Source of the DNA: Otatea glauca | Taxonomy: Eukaryota; Streptophyta; Magnoliopsida; Poales; Poaceae | Direction: 5' to 3' | DNA length: 64,000 bases | Assembly (NCBI GenBank): GCA_036346275.1 | Contig: CM070713.1 | Coordinates: 53,935,567-53,999,566 of the forward strand | Shown: positions 12,476 to 21,900 of the stretch, in pieces | Position numbering within the stretch: position 1 is the first letter of the stretch | How the letters are laid out: each line of letters opens with the position of its first letter | Translations under genes and position numbers: made by a program | Notes under the pieces: model-generated | The model's database searches: none | What the model was told of the DNA's origin: nothing | What the model saw: only the letters and a program-made list of their open reading frames with translations

Positions 12476-13210
12476 TGGTTTTCGACTTATTGCGAGTTTG
12501 TTTTATACTAATACCACTAAAGTTGGATAAAATTATCCATCTCCATCATGTGGACATCGTCGCCTGCCTCAACCCTCTGTAGCCGCCGTCCTTCCCTAGC
12601 CTCCCCTGCCGTCGTTGTGCTCCTCCCTTGTCACCGCCGTCCTTTACCCTACCCTCAACCCTGAGACCTTCGCTGCCCATCACTCAATGCTACCACCTGC
12701 CTCTTAACTCTATCTCCCACCGGTGTCTTTCACCCCTCCATCTAGTTGCCCCGGGCCCAACCTTCGCCTTTGCAGATATGCTTCCTCCACCACCAACGGC
12801 CTCCTTTGACCCTCCCTTCATCAACCTCGTTAACCACCCCCGATGGATATGCTTTCCTCTGTTCAGATATAGAGCAAGGGAGGTTGGGCGGCAACATCGG
12901 CAGATCATCCTAGATCTTGATGGTGAGAGCGATGGCATCGCGGCATCAATGAGAGCGCGCCAGTGAGACCATCAATGCCTCAGCGGTAGTGGAGACACTA
13001 TGGTGGCGATCAGTGTAAAGACGTGGATTTTTGTTTGTTTTTTTTCATTTTTCTTTCCTTTTTCGAATTGACATGTGATTATAAAGAATTATTGTTGTGA
13101 TTGAACTGACTTTTTTATTAATTCATGTCATTGTTTGCCAAATTTCATGAGGCCATGACGAACATTGGAATAGTTGGTATTAGAACCAAGGATATTTCAT
13201 ACATTTTAAC
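12476..13210 (+). repeat. 0.74-kb dispersed repeat, copy 2
   Basis: Inverted copy of 5195-5940. It begins TTACGAGAG and ends ATTTTAAC. It is embedded in an hAT-like MITE, so it moved as a unit into that MITE. Carries the 112-aa ORF (12628-12966) and, near its end, TTGGTATTAGAACC, a possible decayed tRNA-Met primer-binding site. Family unknown. Confidence 0.7.
12628..12966 (+). CDS. 112-aa ORF inside the 0.74-kb repeat, copy 2
   Basis: Same frame and length as the ORF at 5440-5778 (minus). Both copies are open throughout and most of the few differences are single substitutions. Pro/Ser/Leu-rich; no recognised domain. Preservation of the frame in two copies could be recent duplication and not selection. 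Confidence 0.2.
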   Translation: MSPPSFTLPSTLRPSLPITQCYHLPLNSISHRCLSPLHLVAPGPTFAFADMLPPPPTASFDPPFINLVNHPRWICFPLFRYRAREVGRQHRQIILDLDGESDGIAASMRARQ

Positions 13211-13641
13211 GATATGCCAACGAAAAAACATGATGCCAAATAGCCGTTTAAACCAAAAAGCTAGTTTTAAGCAACAAGCTAAAAAACCTATGGTTAAACA
13301 AACGGTCTTAAAAAATCGGGCTGGGCGATATGTTTGTAGGCTGCGGATTAAGATCCACCGTAGAGGATTTTTTTTTGGACCATGGATTGTCAATCAACTG
13401 GCTTGCATGGATCATGTACCTTTGTTTTAGAAACAGGAGCTAGATTTTATTAATGAATAGCATACTTACAATTTGAGAGAAGACAATCATACAACAACTA
13501 CTGTACCTTAGATTAGGGACTCCTGCAAGGAGCCTTCTACGTTGCATGCACAAAACATCTTACATTGAGGATTTGAGGTAAATATTACATTGGGAAATAT
13601 ATAAAGTTTCATATCAAAGTATCATGCATGCGATGCAATTA

Positions 13642-13896
13642 CTCCCTCGGTTCTTTTTTAGATGTCGTCTCCGAACGTGTGCAATCAACTTTTTTAAACT
13701 TTAACTGCTAGTATGCGCAATATTTGGAATTTCACATGGAAATGTTATAACTAGATTTGTTTAAAAAATACTTTCATAACAATATATATTTTAATATTGT
13801 TTATTATTAACATATAACTAGAAAAGTAAATATTGTCAAATGTGTATATTGTAGACAAAGTCATCCAAAAAGATAAATAGAAAACGACGGAGGTTG
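13642..13896. mobile_element. Stowaway-like (Tc1/mariner) MITE
   Basis: 255 bp starting CTCCCTCGGTTC and ending with the diverged inverse GACGGAGGTTG, flanked on each side by TA (13640-13641 and 13897-13898). CTCCCTCCGTTC-type termini and a TA target duplication are the established signature of Stowaway MITEs in grasses. The interior is AT-rich and non-coding. The right terminus is somewhat decayed. Confidence 0.65.
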
Positions 13897-14186
13897 TAAT
13901 TGGCCAACAAAGATCACCACAAACATGACTGAAATTAAGATAGCACGTTCTGGCAGATACACTTCCATGAACACACACACACGACTGAATTCAAGACAGC
14001 ACAAAATCTGGCAGATACTTCGCCATGCAGCACACCAAATTATTACTCCTACCATGCCACGCATGCAAGCATCACAAGCTACCGATATATTGGCCCACCA
14101 CACACTCAACTTAAAGCTCAACGAGACGTTCAGACGCGCCCAGCTTCGCTGAGGGCTTGCATGCGGGACCGACCGTTGCACGGAAC

Positions 14187-14952
14187 TCACTTCTTCGCTG
14201 TGGTTTCCACCGCCTCCTTCCCGCGGGCATTTTCAGGTAGATTCACAGTCGTCTCCGGGTTCGATCCACCAGGGATGTCAGCACCAGGATTCGCGGTAAC
14301 CTATATATATATATATATATATATACAAACAAGTGCATGCATGTTATCAATCAGTAGCCGTACTAGTAGATTGTCTGATATGCACTGGCATCCCTAAAAA
14401 TCGTAAAAGTAATTAGGGATCGATTCTTCTATGGTATGATTTTTATTTCTTCTTGTCTGATTTAGCCGTTGACTGATTTGGGATTTGTGAAATGGCAAAA
14501 TGTAAAAATGATTTATGTTGTTACAAACCATTGAAAAAGACTATATAATTATACATGTAAAGTGTACACTTCATTGAATTTTTTTTAGTTTTGCCACTGT
14601 TATCAATTGTGCATAAGTAATCCTATACAAACAGTTGCCAAAGGGCGAAGTGAATCAAATAAGCACAAGTACTATATATGGTGCTAGGCTGCTAGCTTTC
14701 CTTTTCTCTAGGTAGTTTTTATCGCTTGACGATAAGAACAAATATCATCAAGTGGCTCCAGTACTCATGCCATCGTCTAGCGAAATGAAGTGTGAACCGT
14801 GCATGTCAAAAAGGTGCAGTTCGATCCATCGTACGTTACTTCTAGAGAACAAAAATATAACCACGACAATAACAAAATAAAGTTAATTTGGACGGATTTG
14901 CATGCGCTGGGATTACCTCACAGCACGTTCTGTCGAAGCACCGCTGCGCCAT
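14187..14952 (-). CDS. Possible two-exon gene for a 49-aa small protein
   Basis: Exon 1 is 14917-14952 (ATG at 14952, 12 codons) and ends GAG before a GTAATC donor; exon 2 is 14187-14300 (37 codons plus TGA) after a TATAG acceptor. Both junctions are phase 0 and the 616-bp intron ends in a (TA)12 tract. The predicted product starts MAQRCFDRTCCE and ends EAVETTAKK; it has three Cys in the N-terminal exon and a hydrophilic Gly/Pro/Asn/Glu-rich tail, with no signal peptide or membrane segment. An overlapping upstream ATG (weak context) opens a 14-codon frame, so translation would need leaky scanning; the chosen ATG has G at -3 and G at +4. I do not recognise the family. The exon-2 GC content and clean splice phase are the main support; it could be chance. 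Confidence 0.35.
14302..14325. repeat. (TA)12 microsatellite
   Basis: Uninterrupted TA dinucleotide run immediately upstream (in minus-strand sense) of the exon-2 acceptor of the candidate small gene. Length changes would alter the end of the intron only. Confidence 0.9.
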
Positions 14953-16190
14953 ATCGCCTCATATATTCCTCCTGCAGTGATCGAGTAGTAGTTAATCAAT
15001 TCCGGCGACTTCTTCAGGGTGGAAACTAATTAAGGGTAGGTGTATCGCCAATGATCTGTTTGGTAAAAAAAGTATTGTGAATGATCAACGCCTCATCTAT
15101 CTGTATTGAAACCCTAACATGTAGATCTTTTCTGTTCTTGGTTTAGTTGGTCAAATAATTTTTCACACAGATAACCAGCAAATGTTGTACGTATAGAAAT
15201 AGCTAAATATCACATGCACAACTATTCATAAGCAGATGCAAACATAGAACTAAGATATTGATCTATACTATAGCTAGTCATAATTAAGCATCGTCTCAAC
15301 ACAAGTATCAATACAAACATATATGCTAGCTTTGGCTTTGCTTCATGGCAATTTTTACATCATATATATATATAAGCACCCACACCAAAGAAAATATGTA
15401 TATATATAATTTGAGTATCTAGAAGTGAATTAATATAAGCAGATCCATGGATTTCTTTGTCACTTCTTTTTTCCTACAGGACCAACCTATACGCTACAAG
15501 AGATTTCTTGTTCAAGACAGAGCTAGCTTGGTGCATCACACACACACACAAAAGTATTCTTTTTAAACCAACTACACAAGTGTTACGGACGTTTGTAACA
15601 CGGGAATTTTCTCAATCCTAGCATGAATTGTACTGACTCCCCAATATTTATGTGAAATAGATATAAAATTCATGTGTTCCAAACAGGCTCTCAAATTGTT
15701 TTTCATTTAAATAAGTGGGGAATTAATTAACACAAATAAACCTAACATAAAAGAGGCACTAGTACAGGCAAACCTGAATACGACTAAGCACACGTAGAAT
15801 GTGTAACATGGTACAAGCTAGAATAGCTAGTCTTGCAGATAAACGGTACCCTAAGCTTCAGATTCGCACCGAAATGAGAGTGAGCGGCTCCACGATATCG
15901 TCGTCCTTTGGACGAGCCCGCCACCGAAAGACGCCATTTCCTCTCAAACCGAAGGTTTTCTGTGGAAACCGGGCTAGCTTAAAACTAGCTAGATCGACGC
16001 AGATAGCTACAAGGATAAACGAGTGCAGCACACGCGTCGAAGGCATAGCCGGCACGGGAGGGGCCCTTTGTAGGCGCCCTAGTTGGGGACCCCACATCGT
16101 TAGTCGACGAAGTATACGCGCATACATGCATGGCAAGTGCAAGGCCATCTACAATACCATACAAGGCGATACGCGATCGACTTTAGAAGG
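14953..16190. other. No gene recognised
   Basis: Low-copy-looking AT-rich DNA with small TA and CA runs (about 15361-15375, 15537-15550). The 133-aa ORF at 15799-16200 and its antisense shadow lack any recognisable motif. The left end of the copia LTR that finishes at 16340 should lie somewhere in the last few hundred bases, but I cannot place it. Confidence 0.4.
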
Positions 16191-16340
16191 AAAGAGATAA
16201 GCTTTAGATGGAATAGTGGTCAGACATAGAAACGACCTCTGGTCACATTACGCCTCTGCCGATCCTCCTCTATCCATCTAATCTATATATGCATATGTGA
16301 TTAATGGAAAATGTATTGCGTTGAATTCTTTGCGCTTTCA

Positions 16341-16537
16341 TGGTATCAGAGCAGCATCGCTCCTACGTGACCTCTCACCACCGCTTCAGCATCTAACACT
16401 GGCAGCGAACCGATTATCGCAGTCTCTACCTCATCGCCGTACCTACGATCACGCGCATGGCTGCCATACCATCCGAGATCGACCTGCTACGGCAAGAAAT
16501 TGCTGCCCTTCGCCAAGAAGCTGACCAGCGCGCTCAG
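16341..16537 (+). mobile_element. 5' end of a copia-like element: primer site and gag start, interrupted
   Basis: TGGTATCAGAGC at 16341-16352 is a perfect initiator tRNA-Met primer-binding site, directly after a TTTCA LTR end at 16340. A leader of about 100 bp follows, then an ATG at 16457 opening 27 codons (start MAAIPSEIDLL, Glu/Gln/Arg/Leu-rich, helical or coiled-coil-like) that run up to 16537, where a long LTR begins with TGTAACATCC. The gag start is therefore cut by a later LTR insertion, and the rest of the element is not visible downstream. Assignment to copia rather than gypsy is by general layout only. Confidence 0.6.
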
Positions 16538-18730
16538 TGTAACATCCCGAAAAATGCAATAATATAAAAATTTATATTTTGCATTTGAATATAATTATTT
16601 CTGATTTTTCCTGACATTAATGGAATTTATTTGAATTTTCCTGGATCTTTGTATTGTGGGAAAAATCAAAACAACTAGAATTAAAGAATGGATAATGGTA
16701 AAAAGGTAAAGAGGTAAAAGTAAAAATGAGAAAAATTACCATTTGACCATATTCATGCTGGTAAACCAGTAAAAATACATAGTAAAAATCTTTAGTGCTG
16801 AAATGGAGTAAATAAAATATCTTAGTCATCTCTTTTTTACTAAAAACAGTAAAGTCATAATTAATTAAAACTAGTCATGTGCCCGCATGCTGTAAACGAA
16901 AACTCAATTTGCGATAAAAATTTATTTGCAAAGAACGTTAACTTTAGTTATGTTTCAATAGTAGGAAAAGTTTGTTCCTTCGAAGAGATTTGACTATCGG
17001 GTTAAATCCTCTTCCATCTCAACCGTTCATGTTAGATCCAACGAATTAAGCACTCTGAAGGAGAACGGATGATCGTCACCAACTCTTAATTAGAATTAGT
17101 AGAGAGATATCAATCATTACCATTGAAGGAGAAGAAAGTTATTGCCTTCCTCTTGCAGGGAATTTTTTTACTTCTTGCACGCAGCATTTCTCTTCTCTTC
17201 TCTTCCTGCGTGTGTCTCCACTACCGACCAGCCTGTCCTCCTGGAGATGAGAGTGGGTGCCCTCTAATAGGAAGTAGATGAAAGCAGAAGGTAGCGTACG
17301 CGGGCAGATGGAAGCCAGGTCTCCCCGACATCTTCGTGATTGGCACGTGATTTGGTTGCGTGATTCTTTCCTTTTAATCTATGCATTTCCAGATATGATG
17401 AGATAGAATTCCCGTATTATGGGATATGGTGAGTATATCCTTCTATCCATGTAGGACATGATGAGAAAATCCTTCTATTTATAAAATATATAAATAACAT
17501 CCTTCCATAGTAAGAATATGTGAATAGAGATATGCTAAAATAATATTTCTATTAAAAAAATATGATAAAATCCTTCCATCTAAGATATGATTAAATCCAC
17601 TTCTATCTGAGCCGTTCATGTCAGATCCAATAAATCAGATACTCTAGAGGAGAACGGACCACTGCTACCGACTCCTAATTAGAAGTAGTAGAGATAATCG
17701 AAACTTATCAGGAGCCACAAAAATTACCATAGAACCCTAAGAGCAGTGTATACATCTGGTAAAAATATCAGGAATTTATCATGTCGGAAAAGCCTTCTGA
17801 AAATTCAAAAGCAGAGACCATTGAAAACTAAAAATCCGCATGTTAGAATTTTTATAAAATATCCAATTGAGATTTAGACTTGAAATTTTTATTAAGATAT
17901 AAATAATCCAAAATGAACTCCTATAAAAAGTTTGGAAAATAGTTAATATGATTTACACCCCTAAATAAATAAAATACGGAAATGCAAATCCTGTACAAGT
18001 CCACAGTGTCAGAATTTTAATTAGTTAACTATATGATATTTTGATCCTAAATTTTTACTGAAGGAGGAACACTTCCAGACCATGTCGGCCAAAAAGTTTA
18101 GAAATTTTTCAACTTGATTTGATAGCATTTTTAATGCAATCACAGAGCGGTCGGGTGAAGCTTATCTCTTTGCCTCGTTTTCTCTCACCGACGTGTGGGC
18201 CCGTTCACTGTGCTGGCCATTCGCTGGAAGCAACAGAGAAACTAGTTCTCTCACTGCCCGGTGGACCCTGGTCCCGCTGTCAGCCACCAGCACCGCTGCG
18301 CCCCTTCTCTTCTTCTCTCGGCCGAGACGCTGCTCACTCTCTCCTGATTCATCCTCTCGGCTGACTCTCCTCGAATTTGTTCAATGCATCAGCGACGCCG
18401 CCCGAGCAAGTGATTGCTGCCACACTTGTCCTTGACTTCTCCCACACCATACCGTGCTGTGTCGAACCCAGAAGACCTGCGCCACCTTGCCGCTCGCACA
18501 GTAATCGAGCCGCAAGTCGTGCGTGCGTGCAAACCCTGGAGCATCCACCTTGACCCTCTATAAAACCATTCGAAACACTTCTCTGGAGCCTACACTCCTC
18601 CTCCTTCATCTACTCAACCATCGAGACTAGCCGAAACCTTCGTGTTCTCTGGAAGGCGCCATTGCAAGAGGAGCATAAGCCTTGAGGTCGTGAAGCAATT
18701 CACCTCACTGAGTAAGCCATTTCGATTAAA
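16538..18730 (+). mobile_element. Long LTR (D), plus strand, start portion only
   Basis: Starts TGTAACATCC, inserted after GCTCAG of the copia gag, and follows the element-A LTR (33150-34690) with clear but lower identity. It has the GC-rich promoter block at about 18180-18660 and a TATA box at 18561-18567. The match to A stops near 18730, just after the GAGTAAGCCAT motif (equivalent to 34677-34687), so more than half of the LTR is missing. It also carries an inserted segment at about 16870-17705 that is absent from the other copies. Confidence 0.75.
16870..17705. repeat. Segment inserted in LTR D, with internal direct repeats
   Basis: Interrupts the LTR between positions equivalent to about 33480 and 33500 of element A. 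Begins near ACTAGTCATGTGCCCG. A unit of about 120 bp at 16985-17107 (containing CCGTTCATGTTAGATCCAA) recurs at 17590-17700 (CCGTTCATGTCAGATCCAA) in direct orientation with roughly 80 percent identity. This could be two ends of one element or a duplicated segment. No ORF of note and no recognised family. Confidence 0.5.
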
Positions 18731-19270
18731 GCCATATAGTAGCACTGTCTAAAAAATTTAAAACTTTTATAAAGTGCTTTGTACCATTTTCATTTGGTTG
18801 ATTTTTGCCGGTATGGATTTAATCAGGATAGTATCAATTTCTAAATTTTAATAAATTCATACAGCTTGTTCATCATCAGAACATTTTATGGGAATATTAA
18901 TGATGCATCATAACCATATACAAAAAATTTCAAAATTTTCTAAAGTGGTTTGTACCATTTTTAATTTGATTCATTTTTGCCGGTATGGCTTCAATCAGGA
19001 TAGTATCACTGTCTAAAATTTAATAAATTCATACAGCTTGTTCATCATCAGAAAATTTTATGGGAATATTAATGATACATCATAACCATAGACAAAAAAT
19101 TTCAAAATTTTCTAACGTGGTTTGTTTCATTTTTCGTTCGGTTAAAATTTACTTGTCAGCATTTCATCAAGACAGTTGCAATGTTTGAATTTTTAAAAAT
19201 TCCTCATATGTGATAATCTTCTGAATTTTTTATGGAAATTTCGTTGATGTGTCAAGAACCTCCACAAAAA
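18731..19270. repeat. About 171-bp tandem repeat, roughly three units
   Basis: The motif TTTGTACCATTTT recurs at 18779, 18950 and, diverged, 19121, giving periods of 171 and 172 bp. Shared blocks include GCCGGTATGG, CAGCTTGTTCATCATCAGAA and AATATTAATGATGCATCATA. The last unit is much more diverged. AT-rich, non-coding. It abuts the truncated LTR D. It may be a piece of a retrotransposon LTR or satellite-like DNA. Confidence 0.7.
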
Positions 19271-19763
19271 ATTTGGAAATTTTTGAACATTCATGGAGTC
19301 CTACATATTTTTTCCCCACTTACATCGCCCCTGCTACACCCTAACCCCCGCTCCCGCCAATTTTTTTTAAAAAAAATTAAACCACTGATGCCGATCGCTG
19401 GAATCGCGGTAAAAAATGTAAAAATATCCCGTGGATCTGATCCGCGGGAAAATGAATAAAATAAAATCCCGCGATCTGGGTTCGCTCGAATTTACTGTTC
19501 ACGGGCCATTTTTGCAATTTCGTCAGATCAACGGATAATCTCGAAAAAATTACAAGCCATCGGGCTAGAACAGTAAAAAATTCCCTCACCCGCAGGCTCG
19601 ACGATGTGCTCCGCCTATAAATTTAAGCTTTCTTGTTAGTTTAGCCAGTATATGCACAATTAAGCTTTAACGGTTAGTTGCGTACCACGAACTATCAAAG
19701 CCACCTCAGTGTCGGACCATGTGTGCTGGTGAAGGGTCGGTACGCAGCAACTGGTAGCACACC
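19271..19763. other. No gene; short GC-rich palindrome
   Basis: Contains the imperfect palindrome at 19428-19449 (TCCCGTGGATC and its complement GATCCGCGGGA, sharing the central bases) followed by a third related copy TCCCGCGATC at about 19467. Otherwise AT-rich. It should contain or border the left part of the CACTA element ending at 21126, but no CACTA left terminus is seen. Confidence 0.4.
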
Positions 19764-20339
19764 CTAGAACCGCTCAAGTAGCTCCTGGCACGATGTCGAG
19801 TCGACGTCCTGGGGCACCACAGGGTCACCGGCAATCGGGAGTCCGAGGAGGTACGAGAAGTCCTCCAAAGTGATCGCTATCTCACCGACAGGTAGATGGA
19901 AGGTGTGCATCTCTGGCCCCCACCGATCCACCAGAGCGGTGAGCAGGGACTTGTCGAACAGGAACCGGCGACCCACGTCCCATCCTGCACATTGTCGTGC
20001 GTCGCCTCCACCATCCGAGTGAGTGGCAGCAATCCTGATGATCGAAGCCTACGCAACAAAAATATGAAATTAATATCAGCACCACACTAATTAATTAATA
20101 TAAATTATGATACTACATCAAACATAATTAGAAATTTCAAGAATAGTATGTTACCTGGGGATCCAATGAGGATCGATCGTCCAGAGCTTCTGCGGTGTCC
20201 TCGGTTGTAGTACGCAGAGCTCCAGAGGATCCTGCCCCTCCTTTGGAAAAGTAGTGGCATAGTGGGTACAGTGACAACGATCAACGACCGGATCTAGCAA
20301 CTCAAATGGCCAGTCGTCATCTCCATCCTGATGAGCCAT
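19764..20339 (-). pseudogene. Plant mobile domain (PMD) gene, broken
   Basis: Exon 1 starts at 20339 (MAHQDGDDDWPF) and ends at 20155 with CAG before GTAACA; a 106-bp intron ends TGCGTAG at 20049 and exon 2 continues to 19764. Near 19985 a one-base frame change is needed to go from exon 2 into the frame encoding FDKSLLTALVDRWGPEM and TFHLPVGE ... LEDFSYLLGLPI. This last block is the signature of the plant mobile domain (aminotransferase-like/MAIN-like) found both in transposons and domesticated genes. A stop at 19764 truncates the domain after about 70 residues, so it is a pseudogene. It lies on the minus strand inside the sequence bounded by the CACTA right end at 21126, so it was probably carried by that element. 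Confidence 0.65.
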
Positions 20340-20383
20340 ACCTGCAAATTACAAAAATGAAAGTTATATTTCAAATGCATATA

Positions 20384-20630
20384 GAAACAAATGAGTACAG
20401 AAAACTATACAAACATCGTAACAATATATAGAAACAAATGCGTACAAAAAACTATGCAAGCATCATAACAATATATTGAAACAAATGCGTACGAAAAACT
20501 ATACAAGCATCATAACAATATATAGAAACAAATGCCTAGAAAAAACTATACAAGCATCATAACAATATATAGAAACAAATGCGTACAAAAAACTATACAA
20601 GCATCATAACAAAATATTGAAACAAATTCC
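20384..20630. repeat. 47-bp minisatellite, about 5 units
   Basis: GAAACAAATG-type starts occur at 20384, 20431, 20478, 20525, 20572 and 20619, an exact 47-bp spacing. Units contain ACTATACAAGCATCATAACA and differ by a few substitutions only. It lies upstream of the PMD pseudogene's first exon (minus strand), inside a CACTA-bounded region. Confidence 0.9.
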
Positions 20631-20755
20631 AATAGTTTATGAAGCAACAACACTCACAACGACATGCAACTTGCTTACAACTAGGTAAAAAACAAAGTTC
20701 ATACTATACACATTACATCAATAATATATGAATTTGATATATAGCATATGATAAT

Positions 20756-20974
20756 TCAAATAGCTTCTCCGGTAGTATGATGACGTCGTCCACCACACCT
20801 TGCAGACGATGATCCCTCCCCCGCCCTTGGGTTGCCATCTCCTCCTTCATCCTCTTCGTTTTGTGGCTGGCTGTTCTTCAACGTATGTCTTGTTTGCTTG
20901 CATAATGAACATTTCTTCACGCGCTTACCATCTTCAGACTCAACCATGTCATATGTGATACGAGTACATATCAT
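20756..20974 (-). pseudogene. Zinc-knuckle-like ORF fragment
   Basis: 72-residue frame with KKCSLCKQTRHTLKNS: C-x2-C-x4-H and then Asn where the last Cys of a CCHC knuckle is expected, followed by an acidic, low-complexity tail. Such knuckles close many plant transposase or MULE-type proteins. It lies beside the CACTA right end and upstream of the PMD pseudogene on the same strand; whether they were one gene is unclear. Confidence 0.35.
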
Positions 20975-21126
20975 ATGTGATACGAGTACATATCATATAT
21001 CACAGACGGTTACAGAAAATAGTCTATGATACTTTACAACCGTCTATGATATGTAACTTTGACGGTCATACTAGTAAAACCGTCTGTGATAAAAATCGTG
21101 TGTGATGAGATGTCCTGTAGTAGTGA
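20938..21126. mobile_element. Right end of a second CACTA element
   Basis: Ends with CCTGTAGTAGTG at 21126 and has several copies of the subterminal motif (ACAGACGGTT, ACCGTCTATGAT, ACCGTCTGTGAT) in both orientations just inside. The following three bases are AGT. A duplicated 26-bp block (CATATGTGATACGAGTACAT repeated) lies at 20949-20996. The left end is not found, so the element is incomplete or rearranged; it probably contains the PMD pseudogene and minisatellite. Confidence 0.7.
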
Positions 21127-21245
21127 GTGGGCTAGCGAAGGTATACCTTTACCTAGTTTCACAACTTTTAAACCCAACTCATTCTATTTTCCACGGCTCT
21201 TTTTAATCTCAAGTTGGTTTCTGCTTGAATCTCGCGTGTATATGC

Positions 21246-21563
21246 GTAATAAAGACCGCCTATTTCGGAGGGCTGATCGTCACAGAGCAACAGGATCGCC
21301 AACGCGGTTCACGTTGGGACGGGAAGCCTACCGTTGTTCCCAACGATGGCAAGAACACGCTCCACGGTAAGCTTCAGAAGATTTTCCCCCCTTCGTGCAA
21401 GAGGCTTTGCTATGAGCTGTGATCGTTCATCGTTCCTTTTGTTATTACTATCTAGGTGGTCACCGGGGATTCAGCAAGGTGATATGGACGGAGAAGGAGC
21501 ACGTCGGCGGTGGCAGCTCCCCATACATCACTATGTACTACCATAGCTTCGACGGAGAGCAAG
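21246..21563 (+). pseudogene. Aldose 1-epimerase (galactose mutarotase) pseudogene, two exons
   Basis: The first part (about 21246-21366) encodes TAYFGG and then PNDGKNTLHG, a block typical of plant aldose 1-epimerase, but the intervening stretch only matches the family if the frame shifts at least twice. An 89-bp intron with GTAAGC...CTATCTAG follows (21367-21455). The second exon (21456-21563) reads GHRGFSKVIWTEKEHV and SSPYITMYYHSFDGEQ without interruption and ends at a GTAAAG donor. The family converts alpha and beta sugar anomers. Only about a quarter of the normal length is present and the downstream catalytic region is absent. Intron retention shows DNA-level origin, from duplication or capture, not a retrocopy. 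Confidence 0.8.
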
Positions 21564-21900
21564 GTAAAGAATTGGAGCTAAATAACTACAACTCTTAATT
21601 GAGAATGTAAGGCTAGCTTTTGTGATATGAACAGAATTGCTTTTCCTTTTCTCTGTAATGAATGCGTTGAGCATGTAGATGTCTGCTTGCAAAAACTTTT
21701 TTTTTGGCGAGGAAGAACATTTGCACTTGCCTGTACTACCTACATCATCCCGTGGTCCAGTGGTATCACATCGGGGAGAAGAATTTTTCTTGCATATGCA
21801 TTCTCTACTACGTAAAGGGCTATATTAGATATCTCATCATAGACGATTTTAGAATAATCGTCTGTGAAAATATTATATCACAAACGATTAGTGACTTTAG

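Larger units (their letters stand above)
12370..13312. mobile_element. hAT-like MITE split by the 0.74-kb repeat
   Basis: The left piece (12370-12475) starts with CAGTTTGTTTGGGCTT and contains repeated GGCTTAAAAGCC; the right piece (13211-13312) ends, in reverse complement, with AAGACCGTTTGTTTAACC and carries TTAAGC/AAGCTA motifs. The two pieces form imperfect terminal inverted repeats of the same style as the MITE at 21901-22870. The 0.74-kb repeat (12476-13210) lies between them as a later insertion. Edges are approximate and no target duplication is certain. Confidence 0.45.

Noticed and set aside
15799..16200. 133-codon ORF as a host gene
   Set aside because: Antisense strand is open over most of the same region, composition is unremarkable, no motif, and it runs into the area expected to hold a copia LTR.
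20384..20630. CRISPR-like array from the regular 47-bp spacing
   Set aside because: The whole unit repeats, without unique spacers; this is a plant minisatellite.
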